A stretch of DNA of 64,000 bases from NCBI RefSeq assembly GCF_000381885.1, contig NZ_KB907225.1, forward strand, positions 81,837 to 145,836. Reading direction: 5' to 3'. The notes under the pieces are model-generated. The model did not search any database and was not told the DNA's origin. It worked only from the letters and a program-made list of their open reading frames with translations. A program made the translations under genes and the position numbers. Of this stretch, positions 24,354-34,000 are shown in pieces. Positions within the stretch are counted from its first letter, which is position 1, and each line of letters opens with the position of its first letter. Origin of the DNA: Actinomadura atramentaria DSM 43919 (GTDB taxonomy: Bacteria; Actinomycetota; Actinomycetes; Streptosporangiales; Streptosporangiaceae).

Positions 24354-25552
24354 CGGGAGCTCCCGGAGGTGGTGGCGTAGCGGTCGGCGGGGCGCGGCAG
24401 GCCGAAGCGGGCGCGCAGCGAGGTCTCGGCGTACCCGTCGCGGAACGCGCCGCGCCGCCGCAGCTCGGGGACGAGCGCGCGGGTGACGCCTTCGAGGTCG
24501 TGCGGGAGGACGGCGGGCCGCAGCCGGTATCCGGCGAGGCCCGCGCCGCGCCAGTCCAGCAGGACGTCCGCGACTTCGGCGGCGGTGCCCGCGACGGTCC
24601 CGGCGTCCGAGGCGAGCGGGTCGACGGCGTCGAGGCGGGCGAGCCGGTCCGCCGCCGCGCCCGGCGCGTCGTCCAGCAGCACGACGAGGTCCGCGAGGAC
24701 GGTCAGCGGCGCGCCGTCCCGGCCGACGCGCTCCTCGGCCGCGCGGACCTCCGCGACGATCGCCGCCGCCTCGTCCCGCGAGTGCGGCGTGACGAACACG
24801 ACGTCGGCGGCGCGCGCCGCGAACTCGTACGGGACGGCGCTGTGCGCGAGCGCCGCGACGAGCGGCTGCCCCTGCGGCGGGCGCGGCGTGATCGACGGCC
24901 CGCGCACGCTGAAGTGCGCGCCCTCGAAGTCGATGTAGTGGAGTTTGTCGCGGTCCAGGAAGCGGCCGGTGGCGACGTCGCGGATCTCGGCGTCGTCCTC
25001 CCAGCTGTCCCAGAGGCGGCGGGCGACCTCGACGGCGTCGGCGGCCTCGTCGAACAGCTCGCGGACGAACGACCGCGCGGCCGGGCTGGTCAGGTCCTCG
25101 GGCGTCAGCGCGACGACGTCCCGCCGCCCGAAGTGCGCGGCGTCGGCGGCGCTCGCGGAGATCCGCGGCCGCCAGCCCGCGCGGCCGCCGCTGACGTGGT
25201 CGAGCGTCGCGATGCCGATCCCGACGTGGAACGGCTCGGTGTGCGTGGTGTTCACGGTCGGGACGAGCCCGATCCGGGACGTCGCGGGCGCGACGCGCGA
25301 CGCGAGCAGCACCGCGTCGAGCCGTCCCCGGACCTGGTCGGTGCGGTGGTCGGGGGCCAGGACGTCCGACGACTGGAGCGCGAGCGCGTCCTCGAACGTC
25401 ACCAGGTCCAGGGCGGCGCGCTCGGCCTCGGCGGCGAGCCCCGTCCAGTACGCGGGGGCGAACAGGTCGGCGGGGCGGGCGCCCGGCTCGCGCCACGCGG
25501 CGGGATGCCAGCCGGCGCCGTCCAGCGCGGCGGCGAGGTGCAGGTGGGTCAC
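24350..25552 (-). CDS. LLM class flavin-dependent oxidoreductase (middle gene)
   Basis: 400 aa from a GTG overlapping the upstream stop (GTGA). It resembles nitrilotriacetate/sulfonate-type monooxygenases: LVTFEDALALQSSD, ATSRIGLVPTVNTTHTEPFHVGIGIATLDHVSGGRAGW, then ARRLWDSWEDDAEIRD and GPSITPRPPQGQPLV. It would oxidise an organosulfur or N-containing compound with reduced flavin from a separate reductase. The three genes overlap, so they are likely expressed together. Confidence 0.88.
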   Translation of the reverse strand: MTHLHLAAALDGAGWHPAAWREPGARPADLFAPAYWTGLAAEAERAALDLVTFEDALALQSSDVLAPDHRTDQVRGRLDAVLLASRVAPATSRIGLVPTVNTTHTEPFHVGIGIATLDHVSGGRAGWRPRISASAADAAHFGRRDVVALTPEDLTSPAARSFVRELFDEAADAVEVARRLWDSWEDDAEIRDVATGRFLDRDKLHYIDFEGAHFSVRGPSITPRPPQGQPLVAALAHSAVPYEFAARAADVVFVTPHSRDEAAAIVAEVRAAEERVGRDGAPLTVLADLVVLLDDAPGAAADRLARLDAVDPLASDAGTVAGTAAEVADVLLDWRGAGLAGYRLRPAVLPHDLEGVTRALVPELRRRGAFRDGYAETSLRARFGLPRPADRYATTSGSSR

Positions 25553-26892
25553 GCGGTCTCCTCGGGGGTGCGGGCCGGGCCGAGGCCGAGGTGGTCGCGC
25601 AGGGTCGGCCCGGTGTAGTCGGCGCGGAAGACGCCCTTCTCCTGGAGCAGCGGGACGACGTGCTCGGCGAGGTCGTCCAGGCCGCCGGGGGTCAGGTGCG
25701 GGACGAAGACGAAGCCGTCGGCGGCGTCGGTCTGCACGAACTCGTCGATGCGGTCCGCGACGGTCCGCGCCGTGCCGACGAACGTCTGCCGCGACGTCGC
25801 CTCGATCGCCAGTTCGCGGATGCTGAGGCCGCGGTCCTCGGCCAGCTCGCGCCAGCGGCGGACGGTCTCGGAGCGGTCGCCGCGGAACTGGGCGCGGCCC
25901 TTGGAGACGCCGCCCGCCAGGTCGGGTTCGACGTCGGGCAGCGGGCCGTCCGGGTCGTAGCCGGACAGGTCGCGGCCCCAGACGGCCTCCAGGAACGCGA
26001 GGGCGTTCTGCGGGGAGACCTGGGCGCGGCGGATCTCGGCGGCGCGCTCGGCGGCGTCCCGCTCGGAGTCGCCGAGGACGTAGGTGACGGCGGGCATGAT
26101 CTTCAGATCGGCCGGGCGGCGGCCGTACTTGGCCAGGCGGCTCTTGACGTCCTTGTAGAACGCTCGGCCGTCCTCCAGCGTCGAGTGGCGGCTGAAGATG
26201 ACGTCGGCGTCGCGGGCGGCGAACTCGCGGCCCTCGTCGGAGTCGCCCGCCTGGATGATGACGGGATGCCCCTGCGGGCCGCGCGGCGTCGTGAACCGGC
26301 CTTGGATGGCGAAATGTTGGCCTTCGTGGCGGAACGCTCCCGCGTCCTCGCGGACGAAGCGGCCCTCGGCCGGGTCCGCGACGAGGTCCGCCGCCGACCA
26401 GGAGTCCCACAGCTCGCGCGCGGTGTGCAGGAACTCGGCGGCGCGGGTGTAGCGGTCGGCCTCGTCCAGGAACCCGCCGCGCCGGAAGTTCTCGCCGGTG
26501 AACGCGTCGTAGCTGGTCACGACGTTCCACGCGGCGCGGCCCTCGCTGAGGTGGTCGAGCGTCGCGAGCCGCCGCGCGACCTCGTACGGCTCGTTGAACG
26601 TGGAGTTGACCGTCGCGGCGAGGCCGAGGCGGGTCGTGACGGCGGCGAGCGCGGCGAGGACGGTCAGCGACTCGGGCCGCCCGGCGACGTCGAGGTCGTG
26701 GATGCGGCCTTTCAGCTCGCGCAGGCGCAGGCCCTCGGCCAGGAAGAAGAAGTCGAACTTGGCGCGCTCGGCGGTGCGCGCGAGGTGGACGAACGACGCG
26801 AAGTCGATCTGGCTGCCGGAGCGGGGGTCGGACCAGACGGTCGTGTTGTTGACGCCGGGGAAGTGGGCCGCGAGATGGATCTGCTTGGGCAT
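25549..26892 (-). CDS. NtaA/SnaA/DszA-type FMN-dependent monooxygenase
   Basis: 447 aa. Strong family pattern: MPKQIHLAAHFPGVNNTTVW, FDFFFLAEGLRL, TTRLGLAATVNSTFNEPYEVARRLATLDHLSEGRAAWNVVTS and ENFRRGGFLDEADRY-AAEFL. This family includes nitrilotriacetate monooxygenase A and dibenzothiophene-sulfone monooxygenase DszA. It is the first gene of the three-gene operon, 70 bp from a strong promoter. A role in organosulfur or xenobiotic use is likely; no sulfonate transporter is nearby to confirm it. Confidence 0.9.
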   Translation of the reverse strand: MPKQIHLAAHFPGVNNTTVWSDPRSGSQIDFASFVHLARTAERAKFDFFFLAEGLRLRELKGRIHDLDVAGRPESLTVLAALAAVTTRLGLAATVNSTFNEPYEVARRLATLDHLSEGRAAWNVVTSYDAFTGENFRRGGFLDEADRYTRAAEFLHTARELWDSWSAADLVADPAEGRFVREDAGAFRHEGQHFAIQGRFTTPRGPQGHPVIIQAGDSDEGREFAARDADVIFSRHSTLEDGRAFYKDVKSRLAKYGRRPADLKIMPAVTYVLGDSERDAAERAAEIRRAQVSPQNALAFLEAVWGRDLSGYDPDGPLPDVEPDLAGGVSKGRAQFRGDRSETVRRWRELAEDRGLSIRELAIEATSRQTFVGTARTVADRIDEFVQTDAADGFVFVPHLTPGGLDDLAEHVVPLLQEKGVFRADYTGPTLRDHLGLGPARTPEETA

Positions 26893-27204
26893 GGCGGGGA
26901 GTCTCCTTCGCTGCGCCGTCCCGGCTTCCGGTTGCGGACGCCCTTTACCTATCTACATAGTAGGAAAAGTAGGATTTCGCGTCAACGCTTAACCTAGTAA
27001 TCCAGTAGGGATGGTTGACTAAGTCGCGCGCGGCGTGGTCTCCTGAGGGCGGCGCGTACTCGCGCGGCGGTGCCCGTCCCGGCGACGGCGGCGGGCGCGG
27101 ACCGCCGCCGCGGACCCCCCTCCTCAGGGGAACGGCCGTCCGGCCCGCTCCGGGCCGGACGGCCCGTCCGCATTCTGTCGGCGGGCCGTCGTAGAGTCGC
27201 CCGC
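26893..27204. other. 312-bp divergent intergenic region
   Basis: It separates the flavin-monooxygenase operon from the MmcQ/YjbR-like gene. It holds the operon promoter (26957-26985), a stretch with several GTAG/CTAC-rich short repeats (CTAGTAA, CCAGTAGGG), and a 14-bp perfect hairpin with a CTC loop (27134-27164). The hairpin lies on the side of the rightward gene, where it could act as a leader structure. No gene is seen. Confidence 0.55.
26957..26985 (-). promoter_or_regulatory. Sigma-70-type promoter of the flavin monooxygenase operon
   Basis: On the minus strand TTGACG (26985-26980), a 17-base spacer, then TACTAT (26962-26957): near-consensus. The palindrome CTAC-ATA-GTAG (26953-26963) covers the -10, as a repressor site would. 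Confidence 0.7.
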
Positions 27205-27588
27205 ATGGACGAAGCCGCAGGCGGCGGGCTCAGCGACGAGGCCGCCGAAGAGATCGCGCAGCGCCTCCGGGAGATCTGCCTGGCGCTGCCGGAGGCCGTC
27301 GAGAAACCGTTCGGCGGCCACACCGCGCCGAGCTTCCGCGTGCGCGACAAGCTGTTCGCGATGACGATGCGGGACGGCGCGGCCCTGACCGTCAAGGCCG
27401 GTCCCGGCGTCCAGCAGGCGCTGGTCGAGGGCGACCCGGAGCGCTTCTACGTCCCGCCCTACGTCGGCGCCAAGGGCTGGGTCGCCGCCCGTCTCGACGT
27501 CCCCCAGGACTGGGACGAACTGGCCGAACTCATCGAGGACAGCTACCGCCTCATCGCCCCGAAGCGGCTGGCCAAGCTGCTCGACTGA
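27205..27588 (+). CDS. MmcQ/YjbR family protein
   Basis: 127 aa from the ATG at 27205. The family pattern is visible: REICLALPEAVEKPFGGHTAPSFRVRDKLFAMTM, GDPERFYVPPYVGAKGWVAARLD and LIEDSYRLIAPKRLAKLL. It has a CyaY-like fold and is sometimes annotated as DNA-binding; the activity is not known. It stands alone, downstream of a 14-bp hairpin. Confidence 0.85.
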   Translation: MDEAAGGGLSDEAAEEIAQRLREICLALPEAVEKPFGGHTAPSFRVRDKLFAMTMRDGAALTVKAGPGVQQALVEGDPERFYVPPYVGAKGWVAARLDVPQDWDELAELIEDSYRLIAPKRLAKLLD

Positions 27589-27785
27589 CGGACCGCCGCG
27601 CGCCCGGGCGGGCGCGCGACGCGGTCCGAGCCTTGACGATCTTTGGTTCTCCACCTCGGTTGATGGTCGCTGAGCTGGGCATTCACCCCTCGACCGCACC
27701 GATGGGACGGGCCGGCGTGTTTCGCCGCCGCGCGGTCGGTGAGACACCACCGCGTCCCCAGGGGAGTCCCGGAAGGAGATCGCTC

Positions 27786-27827
27786 ATGCCGTCGCCGTGC
27801 GCTGCGATCCGGGTGGCGGTCCGGTGA
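27786..27827 (+). CDS. 13-codon leader ORF coupled to the cytochrome b gene
   Basis: The best ribosome site in front of the operon (GGAAGGAG at 27772-27779) serves an ATG at 27786 that opens a 13-residue frame, MPSPCAAIRVAVR. Its TGA overlaps the cytochrome b GTG (GTGA, 27824-27827). Translation of the enzyme gene would therefore depend on reading this leader. A hairpin (CGCGG...CCGCG) precedes it. It may sense amino acid supply or simply deliver ribosomes. The peptide itself is not proven. Confidence 0.45.
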   Translation: MPSPCAAIRVAVR

Positions 27828-29431
27828 GCGGACGGGGCGCGCGGCTCGCGACCGGGACGGCCCGCGCGATCGACGACCGCCTCGGCGTGGCCGGTTTCGC
27901 GGCGCGCAACCTCCGCAAGGCGTTCCCGAAGCACTGGTCGTTCCTGCTGGGCGAGATCGCGCTGTACTCGTTCGTCGTCCTGCTGCTCACCGGCACGTTC
28001 CTCACGCTGTTCTTCCACCCGACGAACGACGAGATCGTCTACGACGGCTCGTACCGGGCGCTGAACGGCATCACGATGAGCGAGGCGTACGCGTCCACGC
28101 TGCACATCACGTTCGACGTGCGCGGCGGCCTGCTGATGCGCCAGCTCCACCACTGGGCGGCGGTGCTGTTCGTCGCGGCGATCTGCGCGCACCTGCTGCG
28201 GATCTTCTTCACAGGCGCGTTCCGCAAGCCGCGCGAGATCAACTGGCTGATCGGCGTCACCCTTTTCACGCTGGCGCTCGCCGAGGGTTTCGCGGGTTAC
28301 TCGCTGCCCGACGACCTGCTCTCCGGGACGGGCCTGCGCACGGCGGACGGCATCATGCTCGCCATTCCCATCGTCGGCACGTACGTGAGTTTCTTCGTGT
28401 TCGGCGGCGAGTTCCCCGGCGAGCAGATCATCCCGCGCCTGTTCACGATGCACATCCTGCTCGTCCCCGCGCTGCTGCTCGGCCTGATCACCGCGCACCT
28501 GATGATCCTTTGGCACCAGACGCACACCCAGTTCCCGGCGAAGGGACGCGTCGAGGGCAAGGTCTCCGGCGAGCCGACCTACCCGCATTTCGCCGCGCAG
28601 AGCGCCGCTTATTTCCTCTACACGTTCGGGATTCTGGCGGTGCTCGCGACGGCGTTCCAGATCAACCCGGTGTGGCTGTACGGGCCGTACGACACCGCGC
28701 AGGACTCCACGTCCGCGCAGCCCGACTGGTACGTCGGGTTCCTGGAGGGCGCACTGCGGATCATGCCGCGCGTCAGCACGACCGTCGCGGGCCACACGAT
28801 CTCGTGGAACGTGTTCCTGCCGACGATCGTGCTGCCCGGCGTCTTCCTGACGTGCGTCGCGCTGTACCCGTTCTTCGAGCGCTGGGCGACGGGCGACCGG
28901 CGCTACCACCACCTGCTGGACCGCCCGCGCAACGCCGCGACGCGGACGGCGATCGGGGCGGCCGTCATCGCCTGGTACGGGAACCTGTGGGCCGCGGGCG
29001 GCAACGACGTCCTCGCCGTGACGTTCGGCGCCCCGCTGGAGGCCACGACCTGGTTCTTCCGCGCCGGTTTCTTCGTGTTCCCGGCCGTCGCGTTCGCGGT
29101 GACGCGGCGGGCGTGCCTGAGCCTGCAGCGCCGCGACGTCCGCACCGCCGAGGAAGGCGTGGAGAGCGGGACGGTCTGGCTGAGCCCGCGCGGCGGCTAC
29201 CTGGAGCACCACGACCCGGAAACACCCGAAGAGGCGGCGCTGACGCGCGTCCGCCAGCCGCGCGAGCTGGTCGCGCCGTACCCGGACCACCTGATCCCGC
29301 TGCCGACGCCGGGGCGGATCAAGGCGCAGCTCCGCACCCGCGCGAACCGGTTCTACCTCGACTACGACGGCGAGGTCTCCGGCGGCGGGCAGGGCCGGTA
29401 CGACGAGGACCGGGAGGACGGAAGGCCATGA
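27824..29431 (+). CDS. QcrB-like cytochrome b subunit
   Basis: 535 aa, about 9 membrane helices. Actinobacterial QcrB features: paired heme-b histidines in the second and fourth helices (RQLHHWAAVLFVAAICAHLLRIF and FTMHILLVPALLLGLITAHLMILWHQTHT), the AEGFAGYSLPDDLLSGTGLR Qo-side segment, and QPDWYVGFLEGALRIMP. It normally accepts electrons from menaquinol with QcrA and QcrC, but neither is here. It overlaps the oxidase gene by 4 bases and heads the formate-oxidation unit. It is probably a second copy specific to this branch. Confidence 0.9.
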   Translation: MSGRGARLATGTARAIDDRLGVAGFAARNLRKAFPKHWSFLLGEIALYSFVVLLLTGTFLTLFFHPTNDEIVYDGSYRALNGITMSEAYASTLHITFDVRGGLLMRQLHHWAAVLFVAAICAHLLRIFFTGAFRKPREINWLIGVTLFTLALAEGFAGYSLPDDLLSGTGLRTADGIMLAIPIVGTYVSFFVFGGEFPGEQIIPRLFTMHILLVPALLLGLITAHLMILWHQTHTQFPAKGRVEGKVSGEPTYPHFAAQSAAYFLYTFGILAVLATAFQINPVWLYGPYDTAQDSTSAQPDWYVGFLEGALRIMPRVSTTVAGHTISWNVFLPTIVLPGVFLTCVALYPFFERWATGDRRYHHLLDRPRNAATRTAIGAAVIAWYGNLWAAGGNDVLAVTFGAPLEATTWFFRAGFFVFPAVAFAVTRRACLSLQRRDVRTAEEGVESGTVWLSPRGGYLEHHDPETPEEAALTRVRQPRELVAPYPDHLIPLPTPGRIKAQLRTRANRFYLDYDGEVSGGGQGRYDEDREDGRP

Positions 29432-31095
29432 CGGCGGTCGAGGAGAGCCCGGACACCAGCGCGCGGGAGGCCCTGAGCCGCCACCGCAAGGGCACCCGCT
29501 TCGAGCACGTCCTCGCCACGACCGACCACAAGGTCGTCGGCTACCTCTATCTCGGGACGTCGTTCACGATGTTCCTCATCGCCGGGGTCATGGCGATGTT
29601 CATGCGCGCGGAACTGCTGGAACCCGGCCTGCAGATCATGGGGAACAGCGTCTACAACCAGCTCTTCACCATGCACGGCACGATCATGCTGCTGCTTTTC
29701 GCGACGCCGCTGTTCTCGGGTTTCGCGAACGTTCTGGTGCCCTTGCAGATCGGCGCGCCCGACGTCGCGTTCCCGCGCCTGAACACGATCAGCTACTACC
29801 TGTACCTGTTCGGCGCGGTGATCGTCCTGCTCGGGTTCTTCACGCCGCGCGGTCCGGCGGCGTTCGGGTGGTTCGCCTACACGCCGCTGTCGGACGTCAC
29901 CCGCTCCCCCGGCCAGGGCGGCGACCTGTGGGCGATGGGCCTGGTGATGTCGGGCGTCAGCACGACGCTGACGGCCGTGAACATCACGACGACGATCATC
30001 GGGATGCGCGCGCCCGGCATGACGATGTTCCGGCTCCCGATCTTCGTCTGGAACGTGCTGCTCACGAGCCTGATGGTGATGATCGCCTTCCCCGTCCTGA
30101 CGGCGGCGCTGCTGGCGCTGGAAGGCGACCGCCGCCTCGGAATGCACATCTACGACGCCGACCACGGCGGTGCGCTGATGTGGCAGCACCTCTTCTGGTT
30201 CTTCGGGCATCCCGAGGTCTACATCGTGGCGCTGCCGTTCTTCGGGATCGTCACCGAGATCTTCCCGGTGTTCGCCCGCAAACCGCTGTTCGGCTACATC
30301 GGGATGGTCCTGGCGACGATCTCGATCACCGGCCTGTCGATGACGGTGTGGGCGCACCACATGTTCGCGACGGGCCGCGTCGTGCTGCCGTTCTTCTCGT
30401 TCATGTCGTTCCTCATCGCGATCCCGACCGGCATCAAGTTCTTCAACTGGGTCGGGACGATGTGGCGCGGCCAGCTCACCTTCGAGCCGCCGATGCTGTT
30501 CGCGGTCGGGTTCCTGGTGACGTTCCTGTTCGGCGGGCTGACCGGCGTCATCCTGGCCTCTCCCCCGCTGGACTTCTCGGTCACCGACTCCTACTTCGTC
30601 GTCGCGCACTTCCACTACGTGCTGTTCGGGACGGTCGTGTTCGCGATGTTCGGCGGCTTCTACTTCTGGTGGCCGAAGATGACCGGCAAGAAGCTGCACA
30701 ACGGCTGGGGCCGCGTTCACTTCTGGTCGCTGTTCGTGGGTTTCCACACCACGTTCCTCGTCCAGCACTGGCTCGGCGCGCAGGGGATGCCGCGCCGGTA
30801 CGCGGACTACGCCGACCAGTTCACGACGCTGAACTTCGTCTCGTCCATCGGGTCGTTCGTCCTCGGCGCGTCCACGTTCGCGTTCCTGTGGAACGTCCTG
30901 CGGACGCACCGCCGCGCCGGGACGGTCGGCGTGGACGACCCGTGGGGCACGGGCGGCTCGCTGGAATGGGCGACGTCGTGCCCGCCGCCGCGCCACAACT
31001 TCACCGAGCTGCCGCGCATCCGCTCCATCCGCCCCGCCTTCGACCTGCACTGGCCGCAGGAGGCGGCGGAGCCCGCCGAGGAGAAAGGCCGCTGA
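29428..31095 (+). CDS. ctaD: Cytochrome c oxidase subunit I (aa3-type)
   Basis: 555 aa, 12 membrane helices. Heme and CuB ligands are all seen: FTMHGTIMLLLF, WFFGHPEVYIVALP (His-Glu-Val-Tyr cross-link pair), VWAHHMFATG and VAHFHYVLFGT. It also has the proton-channel motif near TSFTMFL. It carries no fused subunit III. Subunit II and III genes (ctaC, ctaE) are absent from the window, so it must either assemble with subunits coded elsewhere or work in a novel complex. Its ATG overlaps the cytochrome b stop. Confidence 0.95.
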   Translation: MTAVEESPDTSAREALSRHRKGTRFEHVLATTDHKVVGYLYLGTSFTMFLIAGVMAMFMRAELLEPGLQIMGNSVYNQLFTMHGTIMLLLFATPLFSGFANVLVPLQIGAPDVAFPRLNTISYYLYLFGAVIVLLGFFTPRGPAAFGWFAYTPLSDVTRSPGQGGDLWAMGLVMSGVSTTLTAVNITTTIIGMRAPGMTMFRLPIFVWNVLLTSLMVMIAFPVLTAALLALEGDRRLGMHIYDADHGGALMWQHLFWFFGHPEVYIVALPFFGIVTEIFPVFARKPLFGYIGMVLATISITGLSMTVWAHHMFATGRVVLPFFSFMSFLIAIPTGIKFFNWVGTMWRGQLTFEPPMLFAVGFLVTFLFGGLTGVILASPPLDFSVTDSYFVVAHFHYVLFGTVVFAMFGGFYFWWPKMTGKKLHNGWGRVHFWSLFVGFHTTFLVQHWLGAQGMPRRYADYADQFTTLNFVSSIGSFVLGASTFAFLWNVLRTHRRAGTVGVDDPWGTGGSLEWATSCPPPRHNFTELPRIRSIRPAFDLHWPQEAAEPAEEKGR

Positions 31096-31097
31096 CG

Positions 31098-34000
31098 ATG
31101 GGTGTCCGAACATGGATCGGCGAATGGCCGGTGTACCGGCAGTTCACCGGGGACGATCCGCTCGGCCGGGGGGCCGCGGCGATGTCGCGGAAGACGCGCG
31201 AACTCGAACCGCGCACCGAGACCGCCGACAAGGTCGTGAAATCCGTCTGCCCCTATTGCGCGGTCGGCTGCGCGCAGAACGTGTACGTCAAGGACGACGA
31301 GGTCGTGCAGATCGAGGGCGACCCCGATTCCCCGGTGAGCCGAGGCCGGCTGTGCCCGAAGGGCTCGGCGTCCCTCCAGCTCACGACCGGCAGCGCGCGC
31401 CGCCACGAGGTGCTCTACCGCCGCCCGTACGGCACCGAATGGGAGCGGCTGGACCTCGACACGGCGCTGGACATGGTCGTGGACCGCGTTCTTTCCGCGC
31501 GCCGCGGGGGCTGGCAGGACGAGGTCGACGGCATCCGCGTGAACCGGACGCTCGGCATCGCCAGCCTCGGCGGCGCCACCCTCGACAATGAAGAGAACTA
31601 CCTCATCAAGAAGCTCTTCACCGCGCTCGGCATCGTGCAGGTGGAGAACCAGGCGCGGGTCTGCCATTCCTCGACGGTCGCGGGGCTCGGCACGTCGTTC
31701 GGGCGCGGCGGCGCGACGACGTTCATGCAGGACCTCCAGAACTCCGACTGCATCGTCATCGAGGGCTCGAATTTCGCGGAATGCCATCCGGTGGGCTTCC
31801 AGTGGGTGATGGAGGCGAAGGCGCGCGGCGCGAAGGTCATCCACGTCGATCCCCGGTTCACGCGGACGAGCGCGGTCGCCGATCTGCACGTCCCGATCCG
31901 GGCGGGCACCGACGTGGCCTTCCTCGGCGGAATCATCAACCACGTCCTGAGCACCGGTTCGGATTTCCGCGAGTACGTCGTGGAGTACACCAACGCCTCG
32001 ACGATCGTGGGCGAGGACTTCCGGGACACCGAGGATCTCGGCGGCGTCTTCTCCGGCCTGGACGAGGAGAACCGCCACTACGACCTCACGACGTGGCAGT
32101 ACGAGGGCGGCCAGGTGCAGGCCGCGTCCGGAGAACGCGACGAGCTGTACCAGGAGCGCGTCAAGAAGGGCGGCCCCGCCGCCCCCGCCGGAACATCGGA
32201 ATCGCACGGCTCCGGCGGCGCGGGCATCACCGGCGAGATCCGCCGCGACCCCACGCTGGAACACCCGCGCTGCGTCTACCAGATCCTCAAACGGCACTAC
32301 GCCCGCTACACCCCGGAAATGGTGGAGGAGACGTGCGGAATCCCGCGCGACACCTTCATGCAGGTGTGCCGGGCGCTCGTGGAGAACTCCGGCCGCGACC
32401 GCACGAGCAACTTCGTCTACGCGGTCGGCTGGACGCAGCACAGCAACGGCGCGCAGTACATCCGCGCGGCGTCGGTCCTGCAACTCCTGCTCGGCAACAT
32501 CGGCCGTCCGGGCGGCGGAATCCAGGCGCTGCGGGGGCACGCCTCGATCCAGGGCTCCAGCGACATCCCGACGCTGTTCAACCTGCTGCCCGGCTACATT
32601 CCGATGCCGCACGCGCACGCGCACGAGGACCTGGACGCGTTCGTCGAGGCGACGAAGGCGGACCGCGGCTACTGGTCGAACATGCGCGCCTATCTCGTGA
32701 GCCTGCTGAAGGCGTACTTCGGCGAGAACGCCACCGCGGAGAACGACTACTGCTTCGGCCACCTCCCCCGGCTGACCGGTTCGCACAGCACGTACGAGAC
32801 CGTCCTCGCGCAACTCGAAGGCACCTGCAAGGGCTACTTCCTGATGGGCGAGAACCCGGCGGTCGGGTCGGCGAACGGGCGGCTGCAGCGGCTCGGAATG
32901 GCGAACCTCGACTGGCTCGTCGTCCGGGACTTCTCGCTCATCGAGTCCGCGACGTGGTGGAAGGACGGCCCCGAGATCGAAACGGGGGAACTCCGCACCG
33001 AGGACGTCAAGACCGAGGTGTTCTTCTTCCCCGCCGCCGCGCACACCGAGAAGGCGGGCTCGTTCACCAACACGAACCGGATGCTGCAGTGGCATTTCCA
33101 GGCCGTCGAGCCGCGCGGCGACGCGCGCAGCGACCTGTGGTTCATGTACCACCTGGGCAAGCGGCTGCGCGATCGCGTCGCGGACTCCGGCGACCCGCGC
33201 GACCAGGCGCTCCGCGACCTGACCTGGCACTACCCGACCGAGGGCACGATCGCCGAGCCGAACGCCGAGGCCGTCCTGGCGGAGATCAACGGCCACCACG
33301 TCGGCGGCCGCCCGCTGTCGGGCTACACCGAGCTGAAGGACGACGGCTCGACCGCGTGCGGCTGCTGGATCTACTGCGGCGTCTACGCGGACGGCGTCAA
33401 CCAGGCCGCGCGCCGCAAGCCGTACACCGAGCAGGACTGGACGGCGCACGAGTGGGCGTGGGCGTGGCCGCTGAACCGCCGCGTCCTCTACAACCGCGCG
33501 TCCGCCGACCCGGACGGGAACCCGTGGAGCGACCGCAAGGCGCTCGTCTGGTGGGACGCCGACGCCGGGAAGTGGACGGGCCACGACGTGCCCGACTTCG
33601 TCCCGGACCGGCCGCCGTCCTACCGCCCGCCGGAGGGCGCGACGGGCGTGGCGGCCATCGCCGGGAACGATCCGTTCATCATGCAGGCGGACGGCAAGGG
33701 CTGGCTCTACACCCCGGCCGGACTCGTGGACGGCCCGATGCCCACGCACTACGAACCGCAGGACTCGCCGATCGCGAATCCGCTGTACCCGGATCAGCAG
33801 CGCAGTCCCGTGCGGCAGCTCCTTCCGCACGAGGGCAACCGGTACCACCCGAGCGGCGGCGAGGCGGGCGCGGGCGTGTTCCCGTACGTCCTCACGACGT
33901 ACCGGCTCACCGAGCACTTCACGGCGGGCGGGATGACCCGTTGGTCCCCGTATCTGGCGGAACTCCAGCCCGCGTTCTTCTGCGAGGTGTCGCCCGAGCT

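Noticed and set aside
31660..31680. Selenocysteine insertion in formate dehydrogenase
   Set aside because: The active-site codon is a Cys codon (ARVCHSST), not TGA.
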